A stretch of DNA of 53,905 bases from Rhodospirillales bacterium (GTDB lineage: Bacteria; Pseudomonadota; Alphaproteobacteria; Rhodospirillales; Shumkoniaceae), in the NCBI GenBank assembly GCA_016776725.1, contig JADHSV010000021.1, positions 1 to 53,905 of the forward strand. Reading direction: 5' to 3'. Positions 18,436-26,858 of this stretch are shown one piece after another. The notes beneath the pieces were generated by a model. It made no database searches. It was given only the letters and a program-made list of their open reading frames with translations, and was not told the DNA's origin. The number at the start of each line of letters is the position of its first letter. Position 1 is the stretch's first letter. The position numbers were made by a program, and so were the translations under genes.

Positions 18436-19611
18436 TCACGATCGGCCTATCGGCTCCGTCCCCTCGCTCAAAATCGCCAGATAATCCTGATACGCATACA
18501 GCCGGTCGCGTTTGCGTCCGGTCATTTCTTGCAGGATGCCTAGTTTCTGCAAATGCTCCGCCGATTTTCGCACGGTCGGGGCGGAGAGGTTCAGGGCTTT
18601 CGCAGCGACGGGGACGGATAGCACTGCGTGTTTTTGCAGGTATTCGTGAATACGCAAGGCCGACGAGGCCGCGCGACCGAGGCCTCCTATTCGGTCTCGG
18701 TCTTTCTCAAAGAGTGCGAGTATTCGTGTCGCCGCTTCCGTCGCCTGGGTAGCCGTTTGCGCGACACCTTCCAGAAAGAACTCCAGCCATGTTTCCCATG
18801 CGCCCGCCTCGCGCACGCGCTGCAGGAAGTCGTAATAGGCGTTGCGGTGGGTTTTGAGGTAGAGGCTGAGATAAAGGATAGGTTCGGTCAACACCCCTTC
18901 GGCGCATAGAAGGAGGGTGACGAGAAGCCGCCCCAACCGACCGTTACCGTCAAGGAAGGGGTGGATGGTTTCGAACTGCACATGGGCCAACGCGGCCTTG
19001 ACGAGAACGGGGAGTTTTACGCCGTCGTCGTACAAAAAGGTTTCGAGCGCGCCCATGCACTCCATAACCCTTTCCGGTGGCGGCGGAACGTATGCGGCGT
19101 TTCCAGGCCGGGTGCCGCCAATCCAGTTTTGCGAACGCCGGAATTCACCCGGTTCCTTGTTGGCACCACGTCCGTCCTGCAGAAGGATCGCATGTATTTC
19201 CCGCATCAGCCGAAGCGACATCGGAAAACCTTCGCGCATGCGTTCCAATCCATGGGTCATCGCGGCCACATAGTTGGAAACCTCGCACACGTCATCGAGC
19301 GGCACGCCGGGAACCTGTTCGCTCTCAAATAGAAGCAAATCGGAGAAGGATGATTGCGTTCCTTCAATTTGCGAGGAAAGCAACGCTTCCTTGCGCACAT
19401 ACAGGTATAGGAACAGGTCGGTATCGGGTAGCAGGCTCGTTATGCCGTCCAATCGGCCAAGCGCCTGGGTGGCCTGGTCGATGAGAGGGTACAAGTTATC
19501 GAGTTCAATTGGCGGCTTTGGCGGCAACGGCGGAGGGACGTAGGCACGAAAGGTCTCTCCCGCCGTCGCCCGCGTTTCGTAGGTACCAATACGGTCTTGC
19601 CTTGAAGCCAC
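18436..19611 (-). CDS. Fic family AMP-transferase with wHTH domain
   Basis: A 391-residue Fic protein. The catalytic motif HPFLDGNGR (217-225) is complete, so nucleotide transfer, usually AMP, to a target hydroxyl is expected. An N-terminal inhibitory motif [S/T]xxxE[G/N] is present as S79..E83-G84 (class II, self-inhibited). A Fic_N-like domain (30-110) precedes the core, and the C-terminus (about 325-391) is a winged helix (AAKALNLSAPTVRKSAEHLQKLG) likely to bind DNA. There is no separate antitoxin. A near-perfect palindrome of about 80 bp directly upstream is a likely self-regulatory operator. Confidence 0.92.
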   Translation of the reverse strand: MASRQDRIGTYETRATAGETFRAYVPPPLPPKPPIELDNLYPLIDQATQALGRLDGITSLLPDTDLFLYLYVRKEALLSSQIEGTQSSFSDLLLFESEQVPGVPLDDVCEVSNYVAAMTHGLERMREGFPMSLRLMREIHAILLQDGRGANKEPGEFRRSQNWIGGTRPGNAAYVPPPPERVMECMGALETFLYDDGVKLPVLVKAALAHVQFETIHPFLDGNGRLGRLLVTLLLCAEGVLTEPILYLSLYLKTHRNAYYDFLQRVREAGAWETWLEFFLEGVAQTATQATEAATRILALFEKDRDRIGGLGRAASSALRIHEYLQKHAVLSVPVAAKALNLSAPTVRKSAEHLQKLGILQEMTGRKRDRLYAYQDYLAILSEGTEPIGRS

Positions 19612-19615
19612 AACG

Positions 19616-19695
19616 CCGAACCTTTCTTAGTGAATTTCGTTAAGAAAGGATAATGCATTATCGTTTCTTAGTGAAGAACTTTAAGAAAGGTTCGT
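19616..19695. promoter_or_regulatory. Large palindromic operator upstream of fic
   Basis: The outer arms CGAACCTTTCTTA (19617-19629) and TAAGAAAGGTTCG (19682-19694) are perfect. Two 25-bp sites, TTTCTTA-N11-TAAGAAA, lie at 19623-19647 and 19664-19688, with starts 41 bp apart (about four turns). Between them is the perfect palindrome GATAATGCATTATC (19649-19662), on the same axis as the outer arms. The array sits 5 bases from the Fic start and 76 bases from the divergent secreted-protein gene. The Fic winged helix is the obvious candidate binder, by inference. Confidence 0.75.
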
Positions 19696-19770
19696 TACGC
19701 TTCGCAAAACAACCGCGACACACACCACCGATTCACCGGCCTTTAACCCTTCGCCGCTATTATGGAAACC

Positions 19771-20334
19771 ATGAAAGGTTTCCTTATCATCGTCGCGGCG
19801 ATTGCCGTCTTGCCGGGTGCGTTGTCGGCCACCGCTGCGCCGCTTCGCGAGATGCCGGACAATCCGTTGCTGGTTCGCGTCAAGGCGCAGTGTGTCCAGC
19901 CGCGAAAATCCTATAACCGCGATATTCTGGTGAATGCTTGCAAGCAGTGCCGGGCGGTGACGGTGTACCGGCAGAAGCGCGGCGGCGGGTTTCCCATCAA
20001 GCGCGAATTCAGGGTTCCGGCGCGCGGCAAAATTCAGCTTTCCTTTCGCGGGCCGGGCAAGGTACGAGTGATCGCCGATGCGCCTTGCGATGTGCCGGAC
20101 GTGGTGGACCAATACGAAATCAAGGACTGCGCCAAAATCGCCAAACGCAAGGATGGTTCGCCCGTTCTGGTGAACGCCTGCCCGGTGTGCCGTGGGGTCG
20201 TTCTGGAAAAGGTTGCCGCCAACGGGCACAAGGAACGCGGCACGTACACCGTTGCCGCGCGCACGGCCCTGCCCATTCCGCTGCGCGGCGCCGCAAGGCT
20301 TCAGATCGTCACTGAAATTCCGTGTAAGCGATAA
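19771..20334 (+). CDS. Secreted protein with two cysteine-rich repeats
   Basis: About 187 residues; the family is not recognised. A signal peptide covers about 1-23 (MKGFLIIVAAIAVLPGALSA). The mature part holds two related units of about 60 residues. Each begins LVNAC-x-x-C-R (NACKQCR, NACPVCR) and ends in a single cysteine (IADAPC, TEIPC), so the pattern CxxC...C appears twice, plus C in AQC and KDC. Disulfides or metal sites in the periplasm are plausible. ATG 19762 is an alternative start 3 codons upstream. It shares the divergent control region with fic and ends 2 bases from convergent clpA. Confidence 0.65.
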   Translation: MKGFLIIVAAIAVLPGALSATAAPLREMPDNPLLVRVKAQCVQPRKSYNRDILVNACKQCRAVTVYRQKRGGGFPIKREFRVPARGKIQLSFRGPGKVRVIADAPCDVPDVVDQYEIKDCAKIAKRKDGSPVLVNACPVCRGVVLEKVAANGHKERGTYTVAARTALPIPLRGAARLQIVTEIPCKR

Positions 20335-20336
20335 CG

Positions 20337-22637
20337 TTACTCGACCGCCGCCGGTTCCTTTGGCTTGGATTTGCGCGGCGGTTCGGGAGCGAGGTACTCG
20401 AAGCTCGGTTTGCGGTCCTTGATGGTCACGCGCACCAAGCCGCCGCTTGCCAGCTTGCCGAACAGCAACTCGTCGGCCAGCGGTTTTTTGACGTGCTCCT
20501 GAATGATGCGGGCCAGCGGCCGGGCGCCGAAATTGCGGTCATACCCCTTTTTGGCCAGCCATTCGCGCGCTTCATCGGTCATTTCGATGGTCACATTGCG
20601 ATCGGCAAGCTGAACTTCGAGCTGCATGATGAACTTGTCGACCACCAGACCGACCGTATCGGGCGACAACGCGGCAAACGGGACGATGGCGTCCAACCGG
20701 TTGCGGAATTCCGGCGTGAACATGCGCTCAATAGCTTCGGTGTCGTCGCCTTCGCGGTCCTCGCGCTCGAACCCGATGGCCGGTTTGGCCAGATCGGCGG
20801 CCCCCGCATTGGTCGTCATGATCAGAACCACGTTGCGGAAATCGACGGACTTGCCGTTGTGGTCCGTCAGTTTTCCGTGATCCATGATTTGCAGCAGGAT
20901 GTTGAAAACGTCCGGGTGCGCTTTCTCGATTTCATCGAGCAGCAGAACCGCGTGCGGTTGCTGATCGATGGCGTCGGTCATCAACCCGCCCTGATCGAAC
21001 CCCACGTAGCCCGGCGGCGCGCCGATCAGCCGCGAAACACTGTGCCGTTCCATGTATTCCGACATGTCGAAACGCACCAGTTCCACGCCCAGCGTCATGG
21101 ACAGTTGCCGCGCAACTTCCGTCTTGCCGACGCCCGTCGGCCCCGAGAACAGATAGCAGCCGATGGGTTTTTCCGGTTCGCGCAGGCCGGCGCGCGACAG
21201 CTTGATGGCGCTGGCCAGGGAATCGATGGCCTTGTCCTGGCCGAACACCATGGTTTTGACATCGCGTTCCAGATTGGCCAGTGCCTTGCGATCGTCCGTG
21301 GATACGCTTTTGGGCGGAATGCGGGCGATCTTGGCCACTACTTCCTCGACATTGCGCACCGTCACGGTTTTGGGGCGTTTGTGCGCGGGCAACAGCATGC
21401 GCGAGGCGCCTACTTCGTCGATGACGTCGATGGCCTTGTCGGGCAGTTTTCGATCATTGATGTAGCGGGCCGCCAGTTCCACCGCGACGCGCAGCGAGTC
21501 TGCCGTATAACGAACCTTGTGGTGTTCCTCGAAATAGGGCTTGAGGCCGCGCAGGATCTTGACCGTATCCTCGACCGACGGCTCATACACATCGATCTTC
21601 TGGAAACGGCGCACAAGGGCGCGGTCTTTTTCGAAGTAGTTGCGGTATTCCTTGTAGGTGGTCGACCCCATGCAGCGCAAAAGCCCGCCCTGCAAGGACG
21701 GCTTGAGGATGTTTGAGGCATCCATGGAGCCGCCGCTGGTGGCGCCCGCGCCGATCACCGTATGAATTTCATCGATAAACAAAATCGCGCCGTCGGTGCT
21801 TTCCAATTCGGCCATGACGGCTTTCAGGCGTTCCTCGAAATCACCGCGATATCGCGTTCCCGCCAGAAGCGAGCCCATATCGAGGGCGAAAATGGTGGCG
21901 TCGCGCAGAACTTCCGGCACCTCGGAATGAACGATTTTGCGGGCCAGCCCTTCGGCAATGGCCGTTTTGCCAACGCCGGGGTCGCCGACGAACAGCGGAT
22001 TGTTCTTGTTGCGGCGGCATAAAATCTGGATGGTTCGTTCGATTTCCGCATCGCGCCCGATCAACGGATCGATCCGCCCATCCAGCGCCTTCTGGTTCAA
22101 ATTGACGCAGTAGCCGTCCAGCGCCTCGTTGGTCTTGCCGGTCACCTTTTCGCTTGCGGCTTCCTCGTCCGCGCCACGAACCGGTTGCGGCTGGGAAAGG
22201 CCCGGGGCCTTGGCGATACCGTGCGAGATGTAGTTGACGGCATCCAGCCGCGTCATCTCGTGGCCTTGCAGGAAATAGACGGCGTGGGACTCGCGTTCGG
22301 AAAACAGCGCCACCAGAACGTTGGCGCCGGTCACTTCTTCGCGGCCCGACGACTGCACATGAATGGCGGCGCGCTGTACGGCGCGTTGAAAACCGGCGGT
22401 GGGTTTGGGATCGGCCACCCGAGGCGTCACCAGGCCGGACAGTTCGTGTTCCAGAAATTCGTTCAGTTCGCCACCCAGGCGATCCATATCCACGCCACAG
22501 GCGCGCAACACCGCCACCGCGTCCTGATCCTCGGTCAAGGCGAGAAGAAGGTGTTCCAGCGTCGCGTATTCGTGCCTGCGTTCCGAGGCCAACGCCAGGG
22601 CCCGGTGCAAGGTCTGTTCAAGATTTCGCGATAGCAT
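20337..22637 (-). CDS. clpA: ATP-dependent Clp protease ATPase subunit ClpA
   Basis: A 766-residue AAA+ unfoldase that feeds substrates to ClpP. It has an N-domain (1-145) that docks ClpS, a first ATPase with Walker A GDPGVGKT (218-225) and FIDEIHTVIGAG, and a second ATPase with GPTGVGKT near residue 505 and LLLDEIEKAHPDV. The ClpP-binding IGF loop is seen in KPAIGFERED. Length matches the family. clpS lies 6 bases upstream, forming a clpS-clpA operon. Together with aat, the N-end-rule pathway is represented in this window. Confidence 0.96.
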   Translation of the reverse strand: MLSRNLEQTLHRALALASERRHEYATLEHLLLALTEDQDAVAVLRACGVDMDRLGGELNEFLEHELSGLVTPRVADPKPTAGFQRAVQRAAIHVQSSGREEVTGANVLVALFSERESHAVYFLQGHEMTRLDAVNYISHGIAKAPGLSQPQPVRGADEEAASEKVTGKTNEALDGYCVNLNQKALDGRIDPLIGRDAEIERTIQILCRRNKNNPLFVGDPGVGKTAIAEGLARKIVHSEVPEVLRDATIFALDMGSLLAGTRYRGDFEERLKAVMAELESTDGAILFIDEIHTVIGAGATSGGSMDASNILKPSLQGGLLRCMGSTTYKEYRNYFEKDRALVRRFQKIDVYEPSVEDTVKILRGLKPYFEEHHKVRYTADSLRVAVELAARYINDRKLPDKAIDVIDEVGASRMLLPAHKRPKTVTVRNVEEVVAKIARIPPKSVSTDDRKALANLERDVKTMVFGQDKAIDSLASAIKLSRAGLREPEKPIGCYLFSGPTGVGKTEVARQLSMTLGVELVRFDMSEYMERHSVSRLIGAPPGYVGFDQGGLMTDAIDQQPHAVLLLDEIEKAHPDVFNILLQIMDHGKLTDHNGKSVDFRNVVLIMTTNAGAADLAKPAIGFEREDREGDDTEAIERMFTPEFRNRLDAIVPFAALSPDTVGLVVDKFIMQLEVQLADRNVTIEMTDEAREWLAKKGYDRNFGARPLARIIQEHVKKPLADELLFGKLASGGLVRVTIKDRKPSFEYLAPEPPRKSKPKEPAAVE

Positions 22638-22643
22638 GCGCCG

Positions 22644-22970
22644 TTATTCCTTCTCGAGGGTGCATTGAAGAGGGTGTTGGTTTTCGCGGGCCAGGTCCAT
22701 CACCTGCGCCACCTTGGTTTCCGCGATCTCGTAGGTATAAAGCCCACAAACGCCCACACCCTTTTGATGGACGTGAAGCATGATCTGGATGGCTTCGTCC
22801 GTGCCCTTGTTGAAGAAGCGCTGAAGCGCATCCACGACAAATTCCATAGGGGTGTAGTCGTCGTTCAGCATCAAAACCTTATAGAGCGAAGGCTTCTTGA
22901 CCTTGACCCGTGTTTTCGTTGCCAAGCCGATATTCGGGTCGTCGTCGCGTGGATTTCCGTTGTCACCCAT
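22644..22970 (-). CDS. clpS: ClpS adaptor of ClpA
   Basis: A 108-residue N-end-rule adaptor that hands N-degron proteins to ClpA. The hallmark is [17 protein letters not shown], in which the Asn-Asp-Asp stretch binds the substrate N-terminus. The helical part includes [25 protein letters not shown] 22970 is chosen; a GTG at 22979, preceded by aagaagg, would add three residues and has the better ribosome binding site. The open frame extending to 23105 is not family-like. Confidence 0.94.
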   Translation of the reverse strand: MGDNGNPRDDDPNIGLATKTRVKVKKPSLYKVLMLNDDYTPMEFVVDALQRFFNKGTDEAIQIMLHVHQKGVGVCGLYTYEIAETKVAQVMDLARENQHPLQCTLEKE

Positions 22971-23170
22971 AATTCTCACAAAACCTTCTTGGCGCCGTGC
23001 ATCGCGCTCGGCGCAAAACTTCACTCCGTATATATTAGATTTGCATGGGGGCAAAAAAAAGGCCTTGCCCGGAACCTTTCGAAAAATTGATGGAAAATGC
23101 TGCAATATCTAGGCCCAAAGCTCTCATTAACCCTTTATTGAGATGGCTTCGGTTACAAAATGTTTAAGAG

Positions 23171-23192
23171 GAATCGGTGTTTTGTCCGATTC
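23171..23192. repeat. Short inverted repeat upstream of the DD-peptidase gene
   Basis: GAATCGG and CCGATTC pair around an 8-base loop, 53 bases before the peptidase start. It could be an operator or a leader hairpin. No T-run follows. Confidence 0.35.
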
Positions 23193-23245
23193 TAAGGTAA
23201 TGCGCCTTGAGCCGAAGGCATCGTTTCTGGTTTAATGTGCGCCAC

Positions 23246-24508
23246 ATGGAAAGATTTGACGAGGGAACTTTGCCGGACACGCGCAAAGAAATAATTCAGA
23301 CCACACAGCCGCAACATTTGCGGCGATTGGCTCTGGGTATTGTGGCGCTGTTCGCCTTCCTCGTTCTTTCGGTTTCTCCCGGCCTAGCCAAATACGCATC
23401 TTTCGTCGTCGACGTCGAAAGCGGACGGGTATTGCATTCTGTCAATGCCGACACCCGCAATTATCCGGCGTCGCTGACCAAGATGATGACCCTTTATCTT
23501 GTTTTCGAGGCGCTGCACCAAAAAAAATGGTCACTGAACACGCGTTTGAAAGTTTCGGCGCGGGCGGCCCGGCAACCGGCATCCAAGCTGGCGTTACGAC
23601 GCGGCACGACGATCCGCGTACGCGACGCCATTCTGGCGCTGGTCACGAAATCGGCCAACGACGTCGCTTCGGTCATTGCCGAAAACATGAGCAAGAGCGA
23701 GCGCAACTTCGCCCTTAAGATGACCGCCAAGGCGCGAAAACTGGGCATGCACCGGACCACTTTTCGCAACGCGTCCGGCCTTCCCAACCGGGCGCAACTG
23801 AGCACGGCGCGGGATATGGGAACGCTGGCGCGCGCGCTCATGCGTGATTATCCGCAGTATTACCACTATTTCTCGACCGAATCCTTCCGCTATGGCGGCC
23901 TCACCCACAAAAATCATAACAAGCTGCTTAAGTCCTATAGCGGCACCGATGGCATCAAGACGGGTTATATCCGCGCGTCGGGCTTCAATCTGGTGGCCTC
24001 GGTGGAACGCGGCGAACGCCGGTTGATCGGGGTCGTTTTCGGCGGCAAATCCTCGCGTTCGCGCAACAAGCATATGACAAGCCTGCTGGATAAGGGTTTT
24101 CAGGCCGTGTTGAAAGCGCCCGGCGCCCAGGTTGCCAAGGCCGCGCCGCCGAAAAAATCAGTCAAGGTCGCCACCAGAAAACCCGCTCCGACCAAAACGC
24201 CGGCCCGGAAAAAAACGTCGGCCCGCATCCCTGACGGGGATTACGCGGTTCAGGTTGGCGCCTATCGGTCCAAGACCCCGGCCATCGCGATTGCGCGCAA
24301 AGCCATTGCGCACGTACCGTCGTATCTGAGTGATGGAATTATCAAGATCGTTCCGCTGCGCAAGAAAAAGCGCCGCCCGCTTTATCGGGCGCGTATCGCC
24401 GGGCTTGAAAAAAAGACCGCCTACCGGGCCTGCTACGCTCTTGAAAAGAAGGGTATGGACTGTCTTGTCGTGATTATGAAGAACCTTCAGGTCGCGTCGT
24501 TGCCGTAA
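23246..24508 (+). CDS. D-alanyl-D-alanine carboxypeptidase with SPOR domain
   Basis: A 420-residue penicillin-binding DD-peptidase (S11, DacC/D type) that trims peptidoglycan stem peptides. A signal/anchor segment lies at about 25-48. The active-site triad motifs are intact: S76-x-x-K79 (SLTK), S136-A-N138 and K238-T-G240. A Lys/Pro/Ala linker leads to a C-terminal SPOR domain (about 330-420; DYAVQVGAYRSK), which binds denuded glycan at division sites. The ATG at 23207 is upstream in frame but less likely. Confidence 0.92.
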   Translation: MERFDEGTLPDTRKEIIQTTQPQHLRRLALGIVALFAFLVLSVSPGLAKYASFVVDVESGRVLHSVNADTRNYPASLTKMMTLYLVFEALHQKKWSLNTRLKVSARAARQPASKLALRRGTTIRVRDAILALVTKSANDVASVIAENMSKSERNFALKMTAKARKLGMHRTTFRNASGLPNRAQLSTARDMGTLARALMRDYPQYYHYFSTESFRYGGLTHKNHNKLLKSYSGTDGIKTGYIRASGFNLVASVERGERRLIGVVFGGKSSRSRNKHMTSLLDKGFQAVLKAPGAQVAKAAPPKKSVKVATRKPAPTKTPARKKTSARIPDGDYAVQVGAYRSKTPAIAIARKAIAHVPSYLSDGIIKIVPLRKKKRRPLYRARIAGLEKKTAYRACYALEKKGMDCLVVIMKNLQVASLP

Positions 24509-24587
24509 AATCGTGTGCACACGCACGTTGTAAAATCTGCTATAATGCCGGTGTTTCATACGTCGTTGTCCAAAGATGGAGGGCGTT

Positions 24588-25457
24588 ATGAAGACCATTC
24601 TAATTCCACTGTTCGACGACGATTCGGGCGATGCCGACATCATGGCCAAGGCCGCGATGGCGACGGCCCTGCAAATCGCCGAAATCTTCAACAGCCATAT
24701 CGAAGGTCTATTCGTTCGGGGCACGCCGATTACCGGCGCGGCGCCGGTCGAAATTTCGCCGCGGTATCTGGACGGCTACCGCGAATATTGGGACGATAGC
24801 TGCGCCAAGGCGCGAAATCGCTTCTCGTCGTTCATGGCCAGTCACGACGTTCCCGTCCATAAGATCGATGATGCGACCGACAGAACCACGGCAAGCTGGC
24901 ATGAACTTGAAGGCAACCGCCCTCGCACTATCAGCGAATATGGCCGGCTGTTCGATTTGATCGTCATCCCGCGTATCCCGGAAAAATCCGATGACGAGTG
25001 GATGCCGGTCTGCGAGGCGGCGCTGTTCGAAAGCGGCCGACCGGTGGTCATCGCGCCCCCGGTGGCGGCCGAATCGTTCGGCAAAAATGTGGTTGTTGCG
25101 TGGAACGGCAGCACCGAGACGGCCGGCACCATCAGCATGGCCATGCCCATCCTGATGGCCGCCGAAAAGGTCAGCGTCCTGTCGGTCAAGGGGGCGACGG
25201 GCGGAATGGTTCCCGGCCCGTCGGGCGAAATGGTGGCGACCCACCTGATCCGCAACGGCATCCAAACCACGGAAAAGACCGTCATGGCCCGTGGTTTATC
25301 AGCCGGTGCGGCGGTGCTTGAAAATGCGACGGCGAGCGGCGCCGACTTGCTTGTTAAGGGTGCTTATACCCACAGCCGGTTGCGCCAGATCATTTTCGGC
25401 GGAACCACGCGCCATGTGATGAACGAAGCCCGGATACCGATCCTGATCGCCCATTAA
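24588..25457 (+). CDS. Universal stress protein (tandem UspA)
   Basis: A 289-residue protein with an N-terminal UspA-like half (KTILIPLFDDDSGDADIM, DLIVIPRIPE) and a better conserved C-terminal half (VVVAWNGSTETA, ADLLVKGAYTHSRLRQIIFGG, ending MNEARIPILIAH). The last half carries the nucleotide-binding-type G-x-x-H-S pattern. ATG 24588 is chosen because ggaggg lies directly before it; ATG 24576 overlaps that site. Function: stress response, cytosolic. It is convergent with the phosphohexomutase gene, 8 bases away. Confidence 0.88.
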   Translation: MKTILIPLFDDDSGDADIMAKAAMATALQIAEIFNSHIEGLFVRGTPITGAAPVEISPRYLDGYREYWDDSCAKARNRFSSFMASHDVPVHKIDDATDRTTASWHELEGNRPRTISEYGRLFDLIVIPRIPEKSDDEWMPVCEAALFESGRPVVIAPPVAAESFGKNVVVAWNGSTETAGTISMAMPILMAAEKVSVLSVKGATGGMVPGPSGEMVATHLIRNGIQTTEKTVMARGLSAGAAVLENATASGADLLVKGAYTHSRLRQIIFGGTTRHVMNEARIPILIAH

Positions 25458-25465
25458 TCCGGCGC

Positions 25466-26854
25466 TCAGTCCATTTCCGGGACGTCGACGCCGCTGGCTT
25501 CAAGTTGCGCGGCGATGGTTGCTTTCAGGCGGTCCAAGCCGGCTGCGTTTGAGGATTCGCAACGGGCAACCAGCGAGCCTTGCGTGTTCGAGGCGCGCAG
25601 AAGCCACCATCCGTCCTCGGTCTGGACGCGTACGCCGTCGATGTTGGAAACCGAGATGCCGTTCATTTTCGACAGGCGCTCCCTGATTTCTTCAATCACC
25701 ACGAATTTTCGCGATTCCGCGCACTCGAAACGCAATTCCGGCGTATTTATCATTTGCGGCAGGGCGTCGCGTAGGGCGCCGACGGTGCCGTCCGAGCGCC
25801 CGGCGATCGACAGGAAACGCAGGGCCGCGTAAATGGCATCGTCAAAGCCGAAGTAGCGGTGCGCAAAAAAGATATGGCCGCTCATTTCCCCGGCCAGCGG
25901 ACTATTGGTTTCGACCATCTTGGCTTTGATAATCGAATGACCCGCCTTGCACATCAGGGGCTTGCCGCCCAGGCGCGTCACCTCGTCGAACAAAGTCTGG
26001 CTGGCCTTGACATCGGCAATGATGGTCGCGCCCGGGACGTCGGCCAGAACTTCGGCGGAATAAATGGCCAGAAGCTGATCGCCCCACAAGACCCTTCCGC
26101 GTTCGTCGATCACGCCGATGCGGTCGCCGTCGCCGTCGAATGCGATGCCCAGATCGCATTTTTCGGCGGCCACAACCTCTTTCAGCTGGACCAGGTTTTC
26201 CTCCACCGTGGGGTCCGGATGATGGGCCGGGAAGGTTCCGTCGATCTTCTCGTTAATTACAACATGCTTGCCGGGCAGCCGGTCGCATACGGCCCGCACC
26301 ACCTCGCCCGACGATCCGTTCCCCGGGTCCCAGGCAACGCTGAGGGGCCTGCCGAGATCCATATCCTCAAACAAACGCTCAATGTAGGAAACGGTGACAC
26401 TTGCTTCGGCAATATCGCCCCCACCCGAAACGAAATCGCCTGCGGCAGCGGTTTTTCCCAAGGTCTGGATATCTGCGCCGAAGAAGGATTTGCCCTTCAG
26501 CACCATCTTGATGCCGTTGTAATTGGCCGGATTGTGCGACCCGGTAATCATCGCGGCGGCGTCGGTCGCCAGCTTGTGCGACGCGAAATAAAGCATGGGC
26601 GTCGGGCAACATCCGATACAGCGAACGGAAAGCCCGCAGGCGACCAGACCTTCATTCAACGCCGCCACCAGTTTGGGTGAACTGGTCCGGCCGTCGCACC
26701 CGGTGACGATGGACTTTCCGCCCGCCCGCACCACTTCGCTGCCAAAGGCGCGGCCAATGACGCGCATGTCGGCAGTGCCAAGGGTTTCATCGACGATCCC
26801 GCGGATGTCGTATTCGCGCAGGATCGTGGGGTCAAGCGTGCGGGCTTCGGTCAT
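25466..26854 (-). CDS. Phosphomannomutase/phosphoglucomutase
   Basis: A 462-residue alpha-D-phosphohexomutase of the AlgC/ManB type, interconverting hexose 6- and 1-phosphates. Phosphoserine S106 lies in TGSHNP, the magnesium loop is D240-G-D242-G-D244-R, and the sugar-binding loop with EMSGHIFF follows. It lies 4 bases downstream of ugd, with galU upstream, so the three genes supply glucose-1-phosphate, UDP-glucose and UDP-glucuronate for surface polysaccharide. Substrate preference (Man or Glc) is not decided by sequence alone. Confidence 0.92.
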   Translation of the reverse strand: MTEARTLDPTILREYDIRGIVDETLGTADMRVIGRAFGSEVVRAGGKSIVTGCDGRTSSPKLVAALNEGLVACGLSVRCIGCCPTPMLYFASHKLATDAAAMITGSHNPANYNGIKMVLKGKSFFGADIQTLGKTAAAGDFVSGGGDIAEASVTVSYIERLFEDMDLGRPLSVAWDPGNGSSGEVVRAVCDRLPGKHVVINEKIDGTFPAHHPDPTVEENLVQLKEVVAAEKCDLGIAFDGDGDRIGVIDERGRVLWGDQLLAIYSAEVLADVPGATIIADVKASQTLFDEVTRLGGKPLMCKAGHSIIKAKMVETNSPLAGEMSGHIFFAHRYFGFDDAIYAALRFLSIAGRSDGTVGALRDALPQMINTPELRFECAESRKFVVIEEIRERLSKMNGISVSNIDGVRVQTEDGWWLLRASNTQGSLVARCESSNAAGLDRLKATIAAQLEASGVDVPEMD

Positions 26855-26858
26855 GGGG

